Assembly (NCBI RefSeq): GCF_025024155.1
Contig: NW_026251765.1
Location: forward strand, 1-64,000
Origin: Gamsiella multidivaricata
Lineage: Eukaryota > Mortierellomycota > Mortierellomycetes > Mortierellales > Mortierellaceae
Length of the DNA: 64,000 nt
Direction of reading: 5' to 3'
The position numbers were made by a program, and so were the translations under genes. This document shows, piece by piece, positions 21,606 to 34,577 of this stretch. The notes under the pieces were generated by a model. That model was not told where the DNA came from. It made no database searches and saw only the letters and a program-made list of their open reading frames with translations. Position 1 is the first letter of the stretch, and each line of letters starts with the position of its first letter.

Positions 21606-23162
21606 ATGGCCTACGAATACATCCTCATCATTGCTGCGATCCTCATCCCTTTGGGACTGTTCGGCATACTCAAAGGCGGGCCTGCGTCTGAATTGCACTT
21701 GAACCAAAAAAAGACAACAACTCCTGGCGCATTTGGAGAATCGACTACTTCCAAATCGAAAAAGAAAAAGTCAAAGAAGAAGACCGGCACTATCAAGGAG
21801 AGTATCATCACGCAGATCTCAGGAAACTCGGCAGAAAAGGAGCAGGACTCTGACGATTCCGGACAGGGGAAGAAAACGACGCCTCAACCAGCCAGGAAGA
21901 CTAATGCTCTGCCAGAAAATGCCACTAAGAACAGCGGTAACAAAGATGTAGCAGCTCAGGCTGCGTCCAGCAGCCCTAAAAGTTTGAAGCCCTTGGACAT
22001 TCAGGACGCGTCTAAGAACGGCACAGAGCAACCGACGGCACCTTCCAGCAGTGGCGCCGGCGCCAGCGTTAGCAAGACTACCAAAGCGATGTCAGTTGAG
22101 AGCTGGAAGAAGGTGAAACAGGAGCAACAAAAGGAGCAGCTTGCCAAACAACAAGAGCAACTTCAATTTGCTTCCGCAGCTGCCAAAAACGCCTCTTGGT
22201 CGCCACTGGACTCATCACTCCATATTGCATCCATTCCTGGACCAGGCGCCATGGGCAACAATAAGAAAAAGAATCGCGGCAATGCAGGATCAGGATTGTC
22301 TCATGCCGACTTCCCCTCTCTCGCGCGCCCACAGCCATCACCTGCGCCCACGCCTAAACAACCCAAACTGCCGAAGCAAAAGAAGGAAGCTGAGAAGAAG
22401 CCAGACCCCTTGGCAGAACTCTTGCCCGAGCCCGAACCCGAGGCAGCCCAAGCCCAAGAGGAGAATGACAGCGAAGAGGAACAACCTGATGATGACGACA
22501 CCGACGCGTCCCAGGATGACAACAAGCAAGAAGAAGACGAGTGGAAAACCGTCAGTTCAACACAAACCAGATCCGGTGGCATCGATTTCAATAAACCCAT
22601 GGATCCATGGGTTGCGCAACAGCAACGACAAAAACTTGAGCGAGTCGCAGTCGCAGATCCGCACGGAGAGCAGACGGAGCGGTTTGCGCGAGTCTTGTCC
22701 ATCAAACCCACTGTGAAGGAGGAGCGCATCCGCGAGGCCATCCCTGACGGATTCACGGCACAAAAGTGTAAGTTTCTAATGACGCTATCATGTTCGCTAG
22801 CCTCTTTACTATGGAAAACTGATTGGCATTCTTTTTACGGTTGAACATTAGCGCGAACTGTGGGCGGCTCATCAGGAGGCGGTGGATCTAGTCAATATCA
22901 ATCTACAGAGCTGACCAAAAAGCAGCGAGAGAATATGGCCAAGGCTGCGAAGAGGAAAGAGGAAAAGGCCGCGGCGGACGCTGCTCAGGAGCAAAGACGG
23001 CAGGAGCATATGCGGCAGGTGAAGGGGGAGAAGATGAAGGAGTTTTACCGTGCGCAAACAAGGAAGCAAACACCTGTGGAGTCCCGATGGGATGTGCCGA
23101 AAGCGTCAGCGCCATCTTCATCAGCGCAGGCCAGCAGTAAGGATCAGCTTATTTGGGACTAA
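21606..23162 (+). CDS. Membrane-anchored, Lys/Gln/Glu-rich protein of unknown function
   Basis: Two exons (21606-22767, 22852-23162) give 490 residues. The N-terminus (about residues 3-24, YILIIAAILIPLGLFGILKG) is a single hydrophobic segment followed by KKKKSKKK, so it is probably an ER signal-anchor. The middle is disordered, with an acidic stretch before EDEWKTVSS. SGLSHADFPSLARP resembles a short conserved patch seen in ribosome- or RNA-associated proteins. The C-terminal part (after about 400) is a likely coiled coil containing TKKQRENMAKAAKRKEEK and ends QLIWD. Many fungi encode similar low-complexity proteins with a conserved basic C-terminus; no specific function is assigned. Confidence 0.8.
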
Positions 23163-23318
23163 GCAGCAGATCAGGGTGCAAAGCGTAGTACCAAAGCACA
23201 ACTGGTCTCTCTCTTTTTTTTTGCAGAAGTAAAAGACACATTTTTTTCTTTTAAAGTTGTCCAGCCTCTTTCACCTGTTTTTGTCTGTCAACACACCAAG
23301 ACCTTGAAACAAAAGCGA

Positions 23319-26300
23319 ATGAGCAACACAGAAACAGACACAGACGAAACTGAGGACACTGTTGAGCTGCTCCGTGAACCGGTATGTGTTTTTCTTTGAG
23401 TTCGGATGTATGGGTGGGGTTCGGATGTATGGGTGAGGTTCAGTCATGGCAATCAACAATCGGACATGTCCTTGCCCTGAGTGACAGAGGCGCGCCACAG
23501 GAGAAGGCCTTTGAAGATGCCGTGAAAAAACAAGAGCTAATCCACGACTTTTCTTCCTTTGCTCCATTCAATGAAGATGGAATCTGTTCACCCCTTCCAA
23601 GGACTTTTGAACTCGAAGTATGTTCAGAAAAATATGAACTGTATAGGTGATCTATAAGTAGGGTAGATGTCTGACAGTGGGGGCAACTTGTTTTCTCCTT
23701 ATCATGGCATAGCAGCAGCGTGCCCAAGAGGCAGGGCATACCTATAGATATCCCAACAACGCAACCCCGATTCTCTCACTTTTCGGTCCAGTCGCCTAAT
23801 TCTGCATTGATGACAGGGTCCAGAGATCGTGGCATACCTAAGCGAAAATCCAGCACATCCTCGCAAGGCCAAGGCCACATGTCGCCGCCCTACAGTGGTC
23901 ACAGCAGTAAGCAAGGCATCTTTACCGTAGGGCCTGCCGATTATTGATACTGTTGGGGTTTGTGATGGACATCTGTTTACCTATCGTCCTCGCAATGCCG
24001 TAGGCGATTTTGATGTTGTAGGCCATGTCGCAGGATACGGAAAGATGCCGAATGAGAAAGGGAAAGTGGTATGTATCAACCTGGCATTTCAACGCGGAAG
24101 CAGCGAGAGCGCCGCAGATGACCTCACATGTTGTTGCTACTTTTCTTTAAACCATAGAGATCCTCCGAGGTTTTGTTACTGAGTGATGAAGACGAAAAAC
24201 GAGGTATAAGGAGGATAAGCATAACCGATACCGGAATCAAGCGTGTTTTTTTGAAGAGCAGCTTTTCTCAACTCTATGAGCGACCTCTCGCCTTTGACCA
24301 TTAGACCCCAAGGCAGTGAAACGGAAAAAGATGGTTCAGCCAGGCAATGTTGTCGGACAATCGTCATCATTGTTCACAGGAAAAGCAGGATCTTTTGTAT
24401 CAAGGATGAAGAAAGATGTAAGCAGAGTAGACAAAACAGCGTAGGTCCATGAACGAGAGACTGGTCTCTTGTTTTAGTATATATTCAATATTGATGATAT
24501 TTAATTTGCGCTCTCAGTCGACAGCATCCGAGCCACTACCCAGAACAAGCATATCATCATCCGTAGTCCACAGCAGTTCCACAGCCTCGGCACTGAATCA
24601 GACAGCAAAACCAAGAGCATTGAACACGACAGAGATATTAGGAACGTCGAATTTGATGATGCACCCAACAGCACCAAATTCGATAGCGAAGCCAACAGTA
24701 TCAAAGCTGCCGATGAGGCCAACAACACCGAACTATATAATGGAGCCAGTGACGCCGAGCTCGATGCCAAAGCCAGCAGCGACGACATTTGCACCGTCTT
24801 CACATCATCCCAAGCACTTGAGCTATACAAACACTCCATTGTCGGGCAAGGCGCCAGCTCTTGGAATGGGCACTTTCCCGCAGGCATCGTTGACATGCGT
24901 GCGCCTTGGATCCAGGGTTGAATTCACGAAACCAAGCATGGCCGTACAATTTGGGCCGGATCGGCTGATTATCACTATCGAAAAAAATGTGACAAAGATC
25001 CCACATGACGAGATTAAGAGCATGGAGGTGGGACAAGGAACAGGCAGAAAAAAAAAAAGAGACGCTGCGGATGGTTGCTAACAGATCGCCCTCGAATGTT
25101 ACGCCGTTATTAGGTGTATACGCACGGAGATCCGACGATACTTATGATCCAAACAGGAGGGCTTTTGCCAGAATCATCCATATTGGCGCCATATTATGAC
25201 CCAACACTCAACTCCGGAAAGGCGAGAAGAATTACGCTTCTCCTCAAGTACGATTCTCCGGATATTGAAGAATGCTTCAAAAAGATCGTCAGAAAAGGAA
25301 TTAAATGTCGTCTTCTCACGTATGTATCATTATTGGAGGCCTGATATTGAGATGAGGACGAGAATGCACGACCATTGCTACGTCCTGTCGACTAATCATC
25401 GCCTAATCTGGATCATTTATTAGATCTGAGGTCGCGGAGAAAATTCTCACCCTGAGCATCAACCGGTAAAGGAGATGTTAAATGAAGTTTTGTGGTGGAC
25501 GTAAACTACGATACTTTACTAAAATAATCATCATTTCTACTGGTAACCATAGTAATGTACCCAGCACTGCAAGTCCCTCCACAGGATCGCGGCAGCTTAT
25601 ACCGCCTGTTTCTGTCAAGCAGGGTGACGACACGTAGGCTGAGCGAGTAACTAAAGTGGCATTTCATTGGATTAACAGCGTCTGTTGGTATAATTAACTG
25701 CATCTCTTATTTCTTCATGCCTTTGCCACAACTAGATTGTTCCTGTTTCCATTCAAGAGTAGCGTGAAAGCAAAATCAATTGCTATTCATCCTGAGGACG
25801 TTTCTCGACTGAACGAAGGCGAATTTCTAAACGATACTTTGATTGAATTCGGCCTCAAGTATGTCTCTTGACAGTGTAGCATTAAGGCTGGCCGCAGCGC
25901 GAATTTTAGCTTATTAATTATTTTCTTCATTTTTTTATATTATCTACAATAGATATATCCTTGCAAATCTGGAAAACAGAGATCCGGAGCTAGCTGATCA
26001 AACGTATATATTCAACTCATTTTTTTACGAGCGGTTGCTCACGAGTCCAGGGTAAAGTCATGCGCTATCAAGGCAACACGGCAGAGAGACTTGGCTCGCG
26101 GAGCTAATCTATTTTCATCATCTGCAATCATTTTAGCAAGGGCATTCGATATGACGCCGTCAAGAGCTGGACCAACAAAATCGACCTGTTTTCCAAGAAG
26201 TACATTATCATCCCTATCCACGAAAAGTAATCCGCGAGTTATTTGGACGTTGCGGAAGCGCTTTGAACGTGCTTACTGGAATTTTGACTAATCTATTTTT

Positions 26301-27518
26301 TTACGGCTATAGCGTGCATTGGTATCTTGCTATCATCACTAACCCAGGACTTCTCTTGAAGGAATCCAGTGATCCTCGCTTGGGACCGAATTCTGCGCCG
26401 GATCCTGGCAGCGATTCCGAAACTAAATCGCCATCCCCAGTCTCGAATGATGTTTTCTCCGAGAATTCAAGTGCCGATAAACATGAAGACATCTCACTAA
26501 AATCTCCTCTCTCAAAGACATTGCGGTCCCTTCAATTGATGCGTGCAACGCAACAGGGTGATGATGATACGGCTCCCTCGAGAAGAGTTTTGCGATCTTC
26601 CCTACAAATTCCTGTGGATGCGGAAGCAAAGTGGGTTCCCGCTTTCAGCAGAAAACACTAATCCTGATTAACGCACACACGCTGACAATATACAAATTTA
26701 CTAATACATCCTTATTGACCTTTCTTTCATGGAGTAGACCCTATATTCTTGTTCTCGATTCACTTGGAGGCATCCATCCTGGGGTTTTCAGGAGCCTGCG
26801 GACATATTTACAGGAGGAGCTGCTGGCTAGGAAGAAAGTTGATAAAATTATTGACGCCAAAGAAATGCCCGGGAAGGTGGCAAAGGTAGCCTTTCAAACG
26901 CGGGCAACATTTTTTTCTTTTTCTTCCCGCCCAAAAAGAATAGCTCGCTAACTTGTCTATCATGTCAATTAAATTGATTGCATAGTGCCCACAGCAGGAA
27001 AACTTTTGCGACTGCGGATTGTTTCTACTACATTATGCTGAAATTTTCTTAAAGCATTCAGGGCCTCTTTTGGATGGCATTGTAGTATGGAGTCATTGGA
27101 TTCTCATCGTTTCGTGCAGAATACCCTATTTTGTTTCGCGTCTCACCGACTCATCATCCTTTTTCTATTACGTTTTTGGAAATAGAACAAAACGGACAAT
27201 ATGAACAAATACTGGAATGTGGGAGACCTAGCGCTTAAACGCCAAAAATACCGGGAGCTCATGGTCGAGCTGACGGAGCAGTACAAGACCTACCTATTTT
27301 CGCAAAAGCAGATCGAGCAGATTAAGGAGGCGAAAGCAGACCAAACGCGCGCGCTACCGCAGGAGAACGACCTACACCGTGAGCAGGACTGGGAAAGGAA
27401 ACAAAATCAGCGCCAGGGTCAGCACCAGGGTCAGCACCAGGGTCAGCACCAGCATCAGCGCCAGCATCAGCACCAGCACCAGCACCACTACCAGCACTAT
27501 CAGTACCAGCAACACTGA
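23319..27518 (+). CDS. Ulp2/SENP6-7-type SUMO protease (C48 family)
   Basis: A multi-exon gene; early exons 23319-23381, 23501-23646, 23713-23906 are in phase. It removes SUMO from proteins in the nucleus. A long Ser/Pro-rich N-terminal region and a segment like the Ulp2 PH-like part (around 25.1-25.3 kb, TLLLKYDSPDIEECF) precede the protease. The catalytic domain is split over exons from about 25.73 kb: LNEGEFLNDTLIEFGLKYI, catalytic His in HWYLAII, Asp in ILVLDSLGGIHPG, Gln and Cys in QQENFCDCGLFLLHY. The insert between His and Asp strands is acidic and Ser-rich, as in Ulp2-type rather than Ulp1-type enzymes. A C-terminal helix (TEQYKTYLFSQKQIEQIKEA) leads into a Gln/His repeat tail encoded by a CAGCACCAGGGT-like minisatellite. 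It is convergent with COG8. Confidence 0.85.
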
Positions 27519-27763
27519 CATCAGCAACAACCACACCTGGAAAGCAGCAGGTCAGACGTTGCGATGGAAGAAGAATAGGGTCTGGGCTATCAACCAGGCT
27601 GAGCGCTGATACCATAGAGGAAGAGTACAGGCAGCCCAGTGCAAATGTACATTATCATAATCATTATTTTTACCATCGCGGGCGTAGCACTTTAATTGGG
27701 GTCCATCTCTTCAAATGAATAATCATAATGAAAATAAAAATAAAAAAAAGCCCTAAGATTATT

Positions 27764-30079
27764 TTATGGCATATTTGCATTCTCCAAGATGGGCGATTGC
27801 TCAGTGGGTTCAAGGGCAGAAGTCGCAGATGATGGTGTTTCTGACAATGAAAACTCCTTTGTTGCTGCATCCTCCTGCTCCGCAGTACCAACTTTGTCCT
27901 TGTCTTCCGCTTGTTCGGTTAGTACTAGTTCCGTTGGGGTTTCCGAGGGCTGGACAGGCGACTCTTCGTCCTCTTGTACCGCCATAGTGATATCGTTGCT
28001 GTCATGGCCCATCTCGACATGTACAAGTCCTCCATAGATGCCCTCGTCGAAGCACTTGAGGATGTAATCCTGCACAGCGCGCTTGTACACGACCACAAAG
28101 CCGTCCATAATCTTTTGTTCGTTCAGCACTGCAGACCCCTCCATCCCTTGCATCCTGAAACCTAATCCACCGTTCTGCCCCGAAGACGACATTGTTGCCG
28201 CTGTTGCTGTTGCTGACGGCGCCTGAGTGGCCGGCAAAAAGCTTGAGCGGAATGCAGAGGCCCGCTCTCCAAAGACGAATCGATCGTACTCTTCCAGCGA
28301 CAGGTCCATACGCATCAAACTGTCTGCCAGGATCTCGCGCAAGGGTATGGCCAACGACAAGGGTGCCAACAGACGTAGCGAATTGAGTGCCGTGAGGTAG
28401 GAGTTAGCGAGATAGGCGAGTGGGGGATAATCCATCAGGCAGGTCTGGGGCGACATGGATAAAGCCGATAGTGATGAGCCGCTCGCAATGTCCGCTGAAC
28501 TCACGGTCCTACCCAATAAGGGCGAAGCGGTGGCACTGGATGAAGCGGACGAGAGAGTCCTTCCTGTTCCACCCAGCATCCACTGACTTGGGAGTAGCCA
28601 CTCTGGATGATTCTTGCCTTCGCCTCCAAGACTATCTAAGAATTCGTCCGCGCCTTTCTGGAATGCTCCGCCCACCACCCGAATCACGGCCTCCTCGAAC
28701 AAGGACGTCACCAGATACCGTAGATCGAAACCAATCTTGCTCATATTGGCCCCGAGATACATGAGCTGGGTCAAGATGGACGACAGGGCAGAGGTATCGT
28801 TAATCTGAGGGATGTGGACCTTGAGTGTATGAAGCAGTGTTTGGGTCCGGTAGGTGACAAAATCTGCCAAGAGATTGTCTGTCGTCCAATAGTGCTGCCT
28901 CTGATGTTGCTGATGTTGCCCGATTGAATCCGCCTCTCCTACAGCCGAGGCTCCTGGGCTCTTGTAGTTCATGGATGACGAGAAAGGAGACGATAGCCCC
29001 ATGTACTGGTCAATGCTGCCAAAGACACTCTTGTAGTAGGTCATGGTGTCAAAGAGACACTCCCGCGTAACATCGATGTATTTCTTTAGAAATCCGAACG
29101 AGTCGCCCCTGTAGTGCACGACTTTGGAGAGCTGCAGGTTCATGTAAAGACCCCTTGATTTCAGGAACAGCATCTTGAGCGGCGTCTCGTCCTCAGATAC
29201 TGTTGTTGCTGAGGCAGATGAAAATGCGGATCCTGCTGCACCCGTCATTTCCTTTGCCGCTCGCGGCGATGATCCTGCTGTTGTCGTGGCAGTTGTTTTG
29301 TCTTGATGCTCGTCCTCCTCCAGCATGTCCAATTGTCCTTTGAACGTCCCAATTCGCCGCAAGAACCCGATGATCCTCAGCGCGACCGGTAACTTGATCG
29401 GCTCTCTTAATTGCGCTAAGAGTTGCACTAACATCATCTCTTTGCCCTGAGCCACCTTGAGATCAATCTCTTGGATGATCCCGATCCCTGGATACCTCGA
29501 TACCAGCCGCTGAACATGACTGGCGAGCTCAAGGGCCTCATTGTAGTAGCCATTCCTGACACATGTATCCATCAAAAGCGGAATCTCGAGTACATCCAGC
29601 AGCTGTGAGTGGGCTGCCAAAATCGATGAGAACACGCGCTGTCGTTCGAGGATAGGGGACACCTTGGTCGAGAACCTCGAGAGCGTCTCGACGAACTGTG
29701 GGATGGTCTCTTGAAAATGGTCGAGATGCTGACCGAGTGTTCCAAAGGTTGACTGGACATCCTGCTTACAGTCCTTGACAAGAATAAAGGCCTTGTAGTC
29801 TCGAAAAGCCAGCTCGGACATGTCCCGTTCCACCTTGAGTTGCTCCTCGCGAAGTTTCTCGGGCTCATTGTGCAGGGCGCGTGCGGGCAAGGACGTGAGT
29901 CGGTTCAGATAATCCTTGGACCAAGACGTCGAGAGCATCTCGTGCTTTTCTGATGGCACCTTCTTAAGAATGAGGTCGAAGAGTTCATCCTGATCTGTGC
30001 TGCCACTGACGGCGTTGGTATTGTTGCTATGGCTATGCGAGACCGGGTCGATGTCACGAGCGGCCAACTCGGTTGCCAT
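27764..30079 (-). CDS. COG8: Conserved oligomeric Golgi complex subunit 8
   Basis: A single open frame of 771 residues from the ATG at 30079 (MATELAARDID). Frame continues upstream to 30190, but that part looks like 5' UTR. COG8 belongs to lobe B of the COG tether, which retrieves Golgi enzymes by capturing intra-Golgi vesicles. The Dor1 family block is clear: KDYLNRLTSLPARALHNEPE, ELAFRDYKAFILVKDC, FSTKVSPILERQRVFSSILA, LEIPLLMDTCVRNGYYNEAL and LQLSKVVHYRGDSFGFLKKY. A fungal extension, rich in Ser, Gln and Glu, fills the C-terminal third. The lack of introns over 2.3 kb is unusual next to its intron-rich neighbours. Confidence 0.92.
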   Translation of the reverse strand: MATELAARDIDPVSHSHSNNTNAVSGSTDQDELFDLILKKVPSEKHEMLSTSWSKDYLNRLTSLPARALHNEPEKLREEQLKVERDMSELAFRDYKAFILVKDCKQDVQSTFGTLGQHLDHFQETIPQFVETLSRFSTKVSPILERQRVFSSILAAHSQLLDVLEIPLLMDTCVRNGYYNEALELASHVQRLVSRYPGIGIIQEIDLKVAQGKEMMLVQLLAQLREPIKLPVALRIIGFLRRIGTFKGQLDMLEEDEHQDKTTATTTAGSSPRAAKEMTGAAGSAFSSASATTVSEDETPLKMLFLKSRGLYMNLQLSKVVHYRGDSFGFLKKYIDVTRECLFDTMTYYKSVFGSIDQYMGLSSPFSSSMNYKSPGASAVGEADSIGQHQQHQRQHYWTTDNLLADFVTYRTQTLLHTLKVHIPQINDTSALSSILTQLMYLGANMSKIGFDLRYLVTSLFEEAVIRVVGGAFQKGADEFLDSLGGEGKNHPEWLLPSQWMLGGTGRTLSSASSSATASPLLGRTVSSADIASGSSLSALSMSPQTCLMDYPPLAYLANSYLTALNSLRLLAPLSLAIPLREILADSLMRMDLSLEEYDRFVFGERASAFRSSFLPATQAPSATATAATMSSSGQNGGLGFRMQGMEGSAVLNEQKIMDGFVVVYKRAVQDYILKCFDEGIYGGLVHVEMGHDSNDITMAVQEDEESPVQPSETPTELVLTEQAEDKDKVGTAEQEDAATKEFSLSETPSSATSALEPTEQSPILENANMP

Positions 30080-30304
30080 GATCGGAATGGGAGATAAAAG
30101 GATAGCGAGCGCGAAAGTGGACAGATGAGATGCAATAGAGAACGCCCAATTTAATTTTCTAGCCCCAGGACAGTTGGAAGTAAAGTGCAAGGGACATAAA
30201 TGGTTTTATTATATGTATTTTACAGGGAAGATGTATTATGAACAAGGTAGGGATTAAGCGAGGAAATAAGGGCGTGTAGGGGTATAAGGTGATCATTCGC
30301 ATCC

Positions 30305-33300
30305 TTATGAGATACGCGAGGATATATGCGCCGCTTTTGGGTACGGCGCATGGCCAGCCTGCAGGTAGCGAAAGCTGGGCGGAGAGCCTCCAGCAGATTG
30401 GTCCCTGAGGACCGACCCGTTGACGCTTCCGTGGTCAGAGATCACAGAGATGGACACGTTCTCGCCATGTTTCTGATAGTCGTTAATGTCAATCGTCGCT
30501 CCAAGACCATGGCCGCTATCGATACCTTCATAGCTCGATGCGCTGTCATCTTCAAAAGGTGATGGTCCATTTGCCGCGCTAGGATGCTCCCTGTCGGGGT
30601 TGGTTTGTTCGGGAGCAGTGTCTCCATGGTCCGATGGGGGATAATGTATGTCCGCGCAATCGCTATAGCGTTGACGTCGAGGTCGATTATAATCCATACG
30701 CCGCGCCAGTTGTCGTGCGTACTGTTGACGGAGGTCATCATCCGTATATCCTTGGTAGTTGCTGAGATTATCTGCAGAAAAGTTTTCGTGCAGTACCCGC
30801 ATCGGCTCATCCACAATCAGACGCGGGTTATTAACCTCAGAGTGGTTCCGTCCATAGAAGACATAGATGAATAATCCGATCGCCATCCAGCCCAGGAGTC
30901 GGTAAATAGCATCTCGCCTGGCGCTTTTAAGCAAGAGTAATGCACTTGCAGCACCAATTCCAGGCAGTAAAAACGGACCTAAAAAAAAAAACGAGCGAAG
31001 GAAGTGTGAACATGAGTTCGTGAAATAGACCGGTGAGGGTTTCGTTATAAATCCGTACATAGCTTCGTATAAGCATACCTCCAGGAACTTTGAACCGCCT
31101 CGGCACCGTCTTCCGAGTGTATCTTAGGATAATGACGCCAATATTGACCACAAAGTACGCAAAGATTGTTCCGACAGAAGAAATATCGCTAAGCACCTGC
31201 ATCGGCAAGAGACCTCCGCAGAGTGAGCAGATGATTCCTGAAATAAGGGTGCTCATATAAGGTGTCTACATGTTGGAAAGTATGGAACGTCCGCAGGAAA
31301 TCAGCAGAAGAACTCATTTAGATCTATAGTATGTCCGCATGAATGACATAGCGCGCGCGTACCTTGTACTTGGGGTGTACCCTGGCAAATACGCGCGGGA
31401 TTAACCCATCATTCGCCATCGAATAAAAGACACGGGGCTGGGCAATCAACAAGACGAGAATAACCGACGTTGTTGCTGCTAGCGCGCCGAGCTCCGTCAA
31501 AACAACCAGCCAATGCATTTTCGTAAGTCGCACAGCATCCACGACCGGTGAACTACCTCCAAGGGTCGTGTAGTGCGCAACCCCGACTGTGACAACACTA
31601 TGGTTATTGCAAAAAAATTCAGAAGTTCCGATCTTTAGTTAATAAAACGGAAGGTCCTCTTATCAACATACATCCGATGGATTGAATGAAGAGAGTGAGA
31701 AAGGAGAACGAGACGTACCTAACGCCAACATAGAGTACCGTGGAAATGACGATGGTTGACATGATGCCTACAGGCAGATTGACCTGCGGTTCCTTGGCCT
31801 CTTGTGCCGTAGTGCTGATGCTGTCGAATCCGATGTAGGCGAAGAACACGGTCGACGCGCCTGATAGCATACCCGAGACACCTCCAAACTCGGGTGGGAG
31901 GTATGGATGGTAGTTCTCTGGCTTGACAAAGGGGATCATGGAGAAGATTACAATGACCAGCGCAATAACTTTGAATACGACAAGGTAGTTATTGATCCTG
32001 GCAGTCATATGAATCCCAAAGTAGATGGTTGTTGAAACAACTGCGGAGATGACGAAGGCAGGGGTATTGAAGTAGTCGCCTGTCATCGTGAAAGTGCCTT
32101 CGTCCCAGGCGATGGGTGTGTTTGTCCACTTTGGTGAGATGTCCCAGTTGAACGCGTCCTTGAGAAAGGCAATCATGTACGATGACCAGCCCACGGACAC
32201 GGTTGCTGCGCCCACGAGATATTCGAGAACGAGATCCCAGCCAATGATCCATGCTGCAAGTTCTCCTATAGAGGCGTACGCATAGGTGTAAGCCGATCCG
32301 GCTATTGGAATCATGGACGCCATTTCTGCATATGATAAGGCCGCAATGCCCGAGACGAAGCCTCCTAGGAGGAGTGACAGAGTTACAGAGGGGCCAGCCT
32401 GGGTTGCAGCAGCCGATCCTACGAAGCATCAAGAAAAACCAACAATAAAAAAGGGTTAGCTGTATTGGTGACACAAGCAGCGACAGACAGATGGATTTCA
32501 TCTTTGCGAGGTGGTGGTTCTGGCCTTCTTCTTACCCATGAGGACAAAGACGCCTGTACCAATGACGCCGCCTAAGCAGAGTAGCACAGTATAAAGGACA
32601 GTTAGTTCAGCATTATCGAAGTCGCTTCTAGGTGCGGTGGTTTGGAAAGGGCCATAACAATAGCAACAACCTATAGCCATGAGGACATATGCTCGCTACT
32701 GTTGCTCGCGTGTGGCGTGTGTGTATGCATGTATGCAATTGAGCGGGTATTGGATATCTGTGTTTGCATGAATGTGGGCGCTTGTGTTTGTCTTTTGTCT
32801 TTGCCTTTGTCAACTGCTTTGTCATTTCTTTTTTCGCACAAGAAAAATAAGGTAGGGTAGAAAACTAAAGGGAAGACAGACATGTGCAAGCTCGTATTTT
32901 TGCGATGGTTGCACGATAGTTTAACCTTGACAAGACTGAGCATTGCAGCAAGGTGAAGTGGTCTAAGTCTGCACCCGGTACATAGCAGTTCACAGCCCAT
33001 CTCTATGTGCACCTCTCATTCTCACTGCCAGCGTATATTAGTAAACAGCTGCCGTAATAAACATATGAGTGAGCACACCTGCGACGAATACCAAAAAAAG
33101 ATAGAAAGGGGTTGTTGAAGGACAAACAAATAAATCCTGGACCATAGAACATCATAGCAATGACCGCCACCACACGAAGAAGTAGAAATGTCCAGATGGA
33201 TGATAGGCATATGTACGTATGTTCAAGTAAAGATGTTGGGTGGAAAGATAAGGTATGTATGTATATGACTATACGAGGCGACCCTAAGACTGTGCTGTAG

Positions 33301-34577
33301 CGATGGCTAATCAACACTGCATGTAATGTACTCGCACTTTGATAGTCTGTATACGGTATGTGTGTATATGTGTGTGTGGTGTTGTGGTGGCGGCTCTGGT
33401 GGCTCTTGCTGCAACCTGACCAACTGACACAGCATGCGTAATTATAATCTTTCGGAGGATCCTTTCTTCCCCCTTTCCCTGCACAAGAGTGAGTCGGAGA
33501 CAGCGATATGGGGTTGCAGCTGAACATATTCGAGGCACGAATGTAGTACCAGCAGCAGTACCAGGGTAGTCGTAGGGTAGCCGTAGGAGCTAGTTGCCAA
33601 GAGTACCGTCTTTGTCGTCTCATCTCTTGTCTAGACCCCATTGACTGAACAACCAATTTAAACACCCCTGGTTTTCATTTCCAGTAAACATCTGAGCTGT
33701 GCGCCAGAGTAGTGAGATCTATTGACCCTCGCTCACCTAACCCATGCACACACCCACACACGCATGCATTGACAGAGATGTATATGTGTCTCTCTCAGCC
33801 CTCCTCTGCTGCCTGCTATGGATCTGTCGGCAACCCAATGGTATTCGTTGCAAATATCTGATTCAATCTGCTTATACAAACAAATGCCAATCAATGAATG
33901 GAGGGGAGAGGGGGGAGTCTATGCTGGGACAATCCTTTCTACACATACAATCTTCCACTACTCCATTTGAGGAAGGTCAAGGGAGGATGGACAGTTGAAG
34001 GCTGCATGCCACGGTTCTAAAATCGATCCTGCAGGCCACAGCCTCTTCAAAAGCCTTCATGACAGTTCACCACCCCTTTGTCTCTCTTTCCCTCTTTGTT
34101 TGGTGACAACCTGCGCGACCAATGGCGTAACATCCCTGATAGTTCTCGAGGGGACAAAAAAGAGAGGGGACAAAAGGAAGTGAGGAGGAGGAGGAGGAGG
34201 AGGGATGGAAGGAGGCCGTTGCGGATGATCCGGACTGGTCCAGGGGAACATGCCAATGGCAGTGTATGGTACCAAGAACGCAGAATAAAAAAACTACTGT
34301 GCACACATTGCGTTTTCATAGAAGAAAGGCGGTGATGCAGGGTATCAACGTCAAAGGTTTATCAAAGCCCAGGCAGCTTACCAAGTCCGACAAAGGTCAG
34401 CTCGACGGGGCCAAGGGCTCGATTGAACTTTGTTTCGGCCTCCTCGACGGTGTACTCGAGGCGGTCCATGGTCTGGATAGAGATCAGTCGCCGGGCATGG
34501 AAGTGCAAGGTTGATTCGTTTGGCTTGCGGAAGGGGGTTTGTCCGGTGTAGTAGTAGCCGTCATCATGATCGTCCAT
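30305..34577 (-). CDS. Cationic amino-acid transporter-like permease (APC/SLC7 family)
   Basis: Six in-phase exons (34382-34577, 32536-32571, 31719-32418, 31363-31597, 31079-31265, 30305-30978) give 675 residues. The N-terminal cytosolic part ends FNRALGPVELTFVGLG, spliced to GVIGTGVFVLMG, the hallmark of APC transporter helix 1; exon 2 is only 36 bp. Further hallmarks are SYAEMASMIPIAGSAYTYAY (helices 2-3), FFAYIGFDSISTTAQEAK (helix 6) and QPRVFYSMANDGLIP. About twelve hydrophobic segments are present, then a hydrophilic C-terminal tail of roughly 170 residues. The family carries arginine, lysine and ornithine across plasma or vacuolar membranes; substrate is inferred. Intron 1 is about 1.8 kb, far longer than other introns here. 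Confidence 0.9.

Noticed and set aside
33003..33665. 220-codon minus-strand frame
   Set aside because: It lies inside the first intron of the transporter gene, shows no domain, and its composition looks non-coding.
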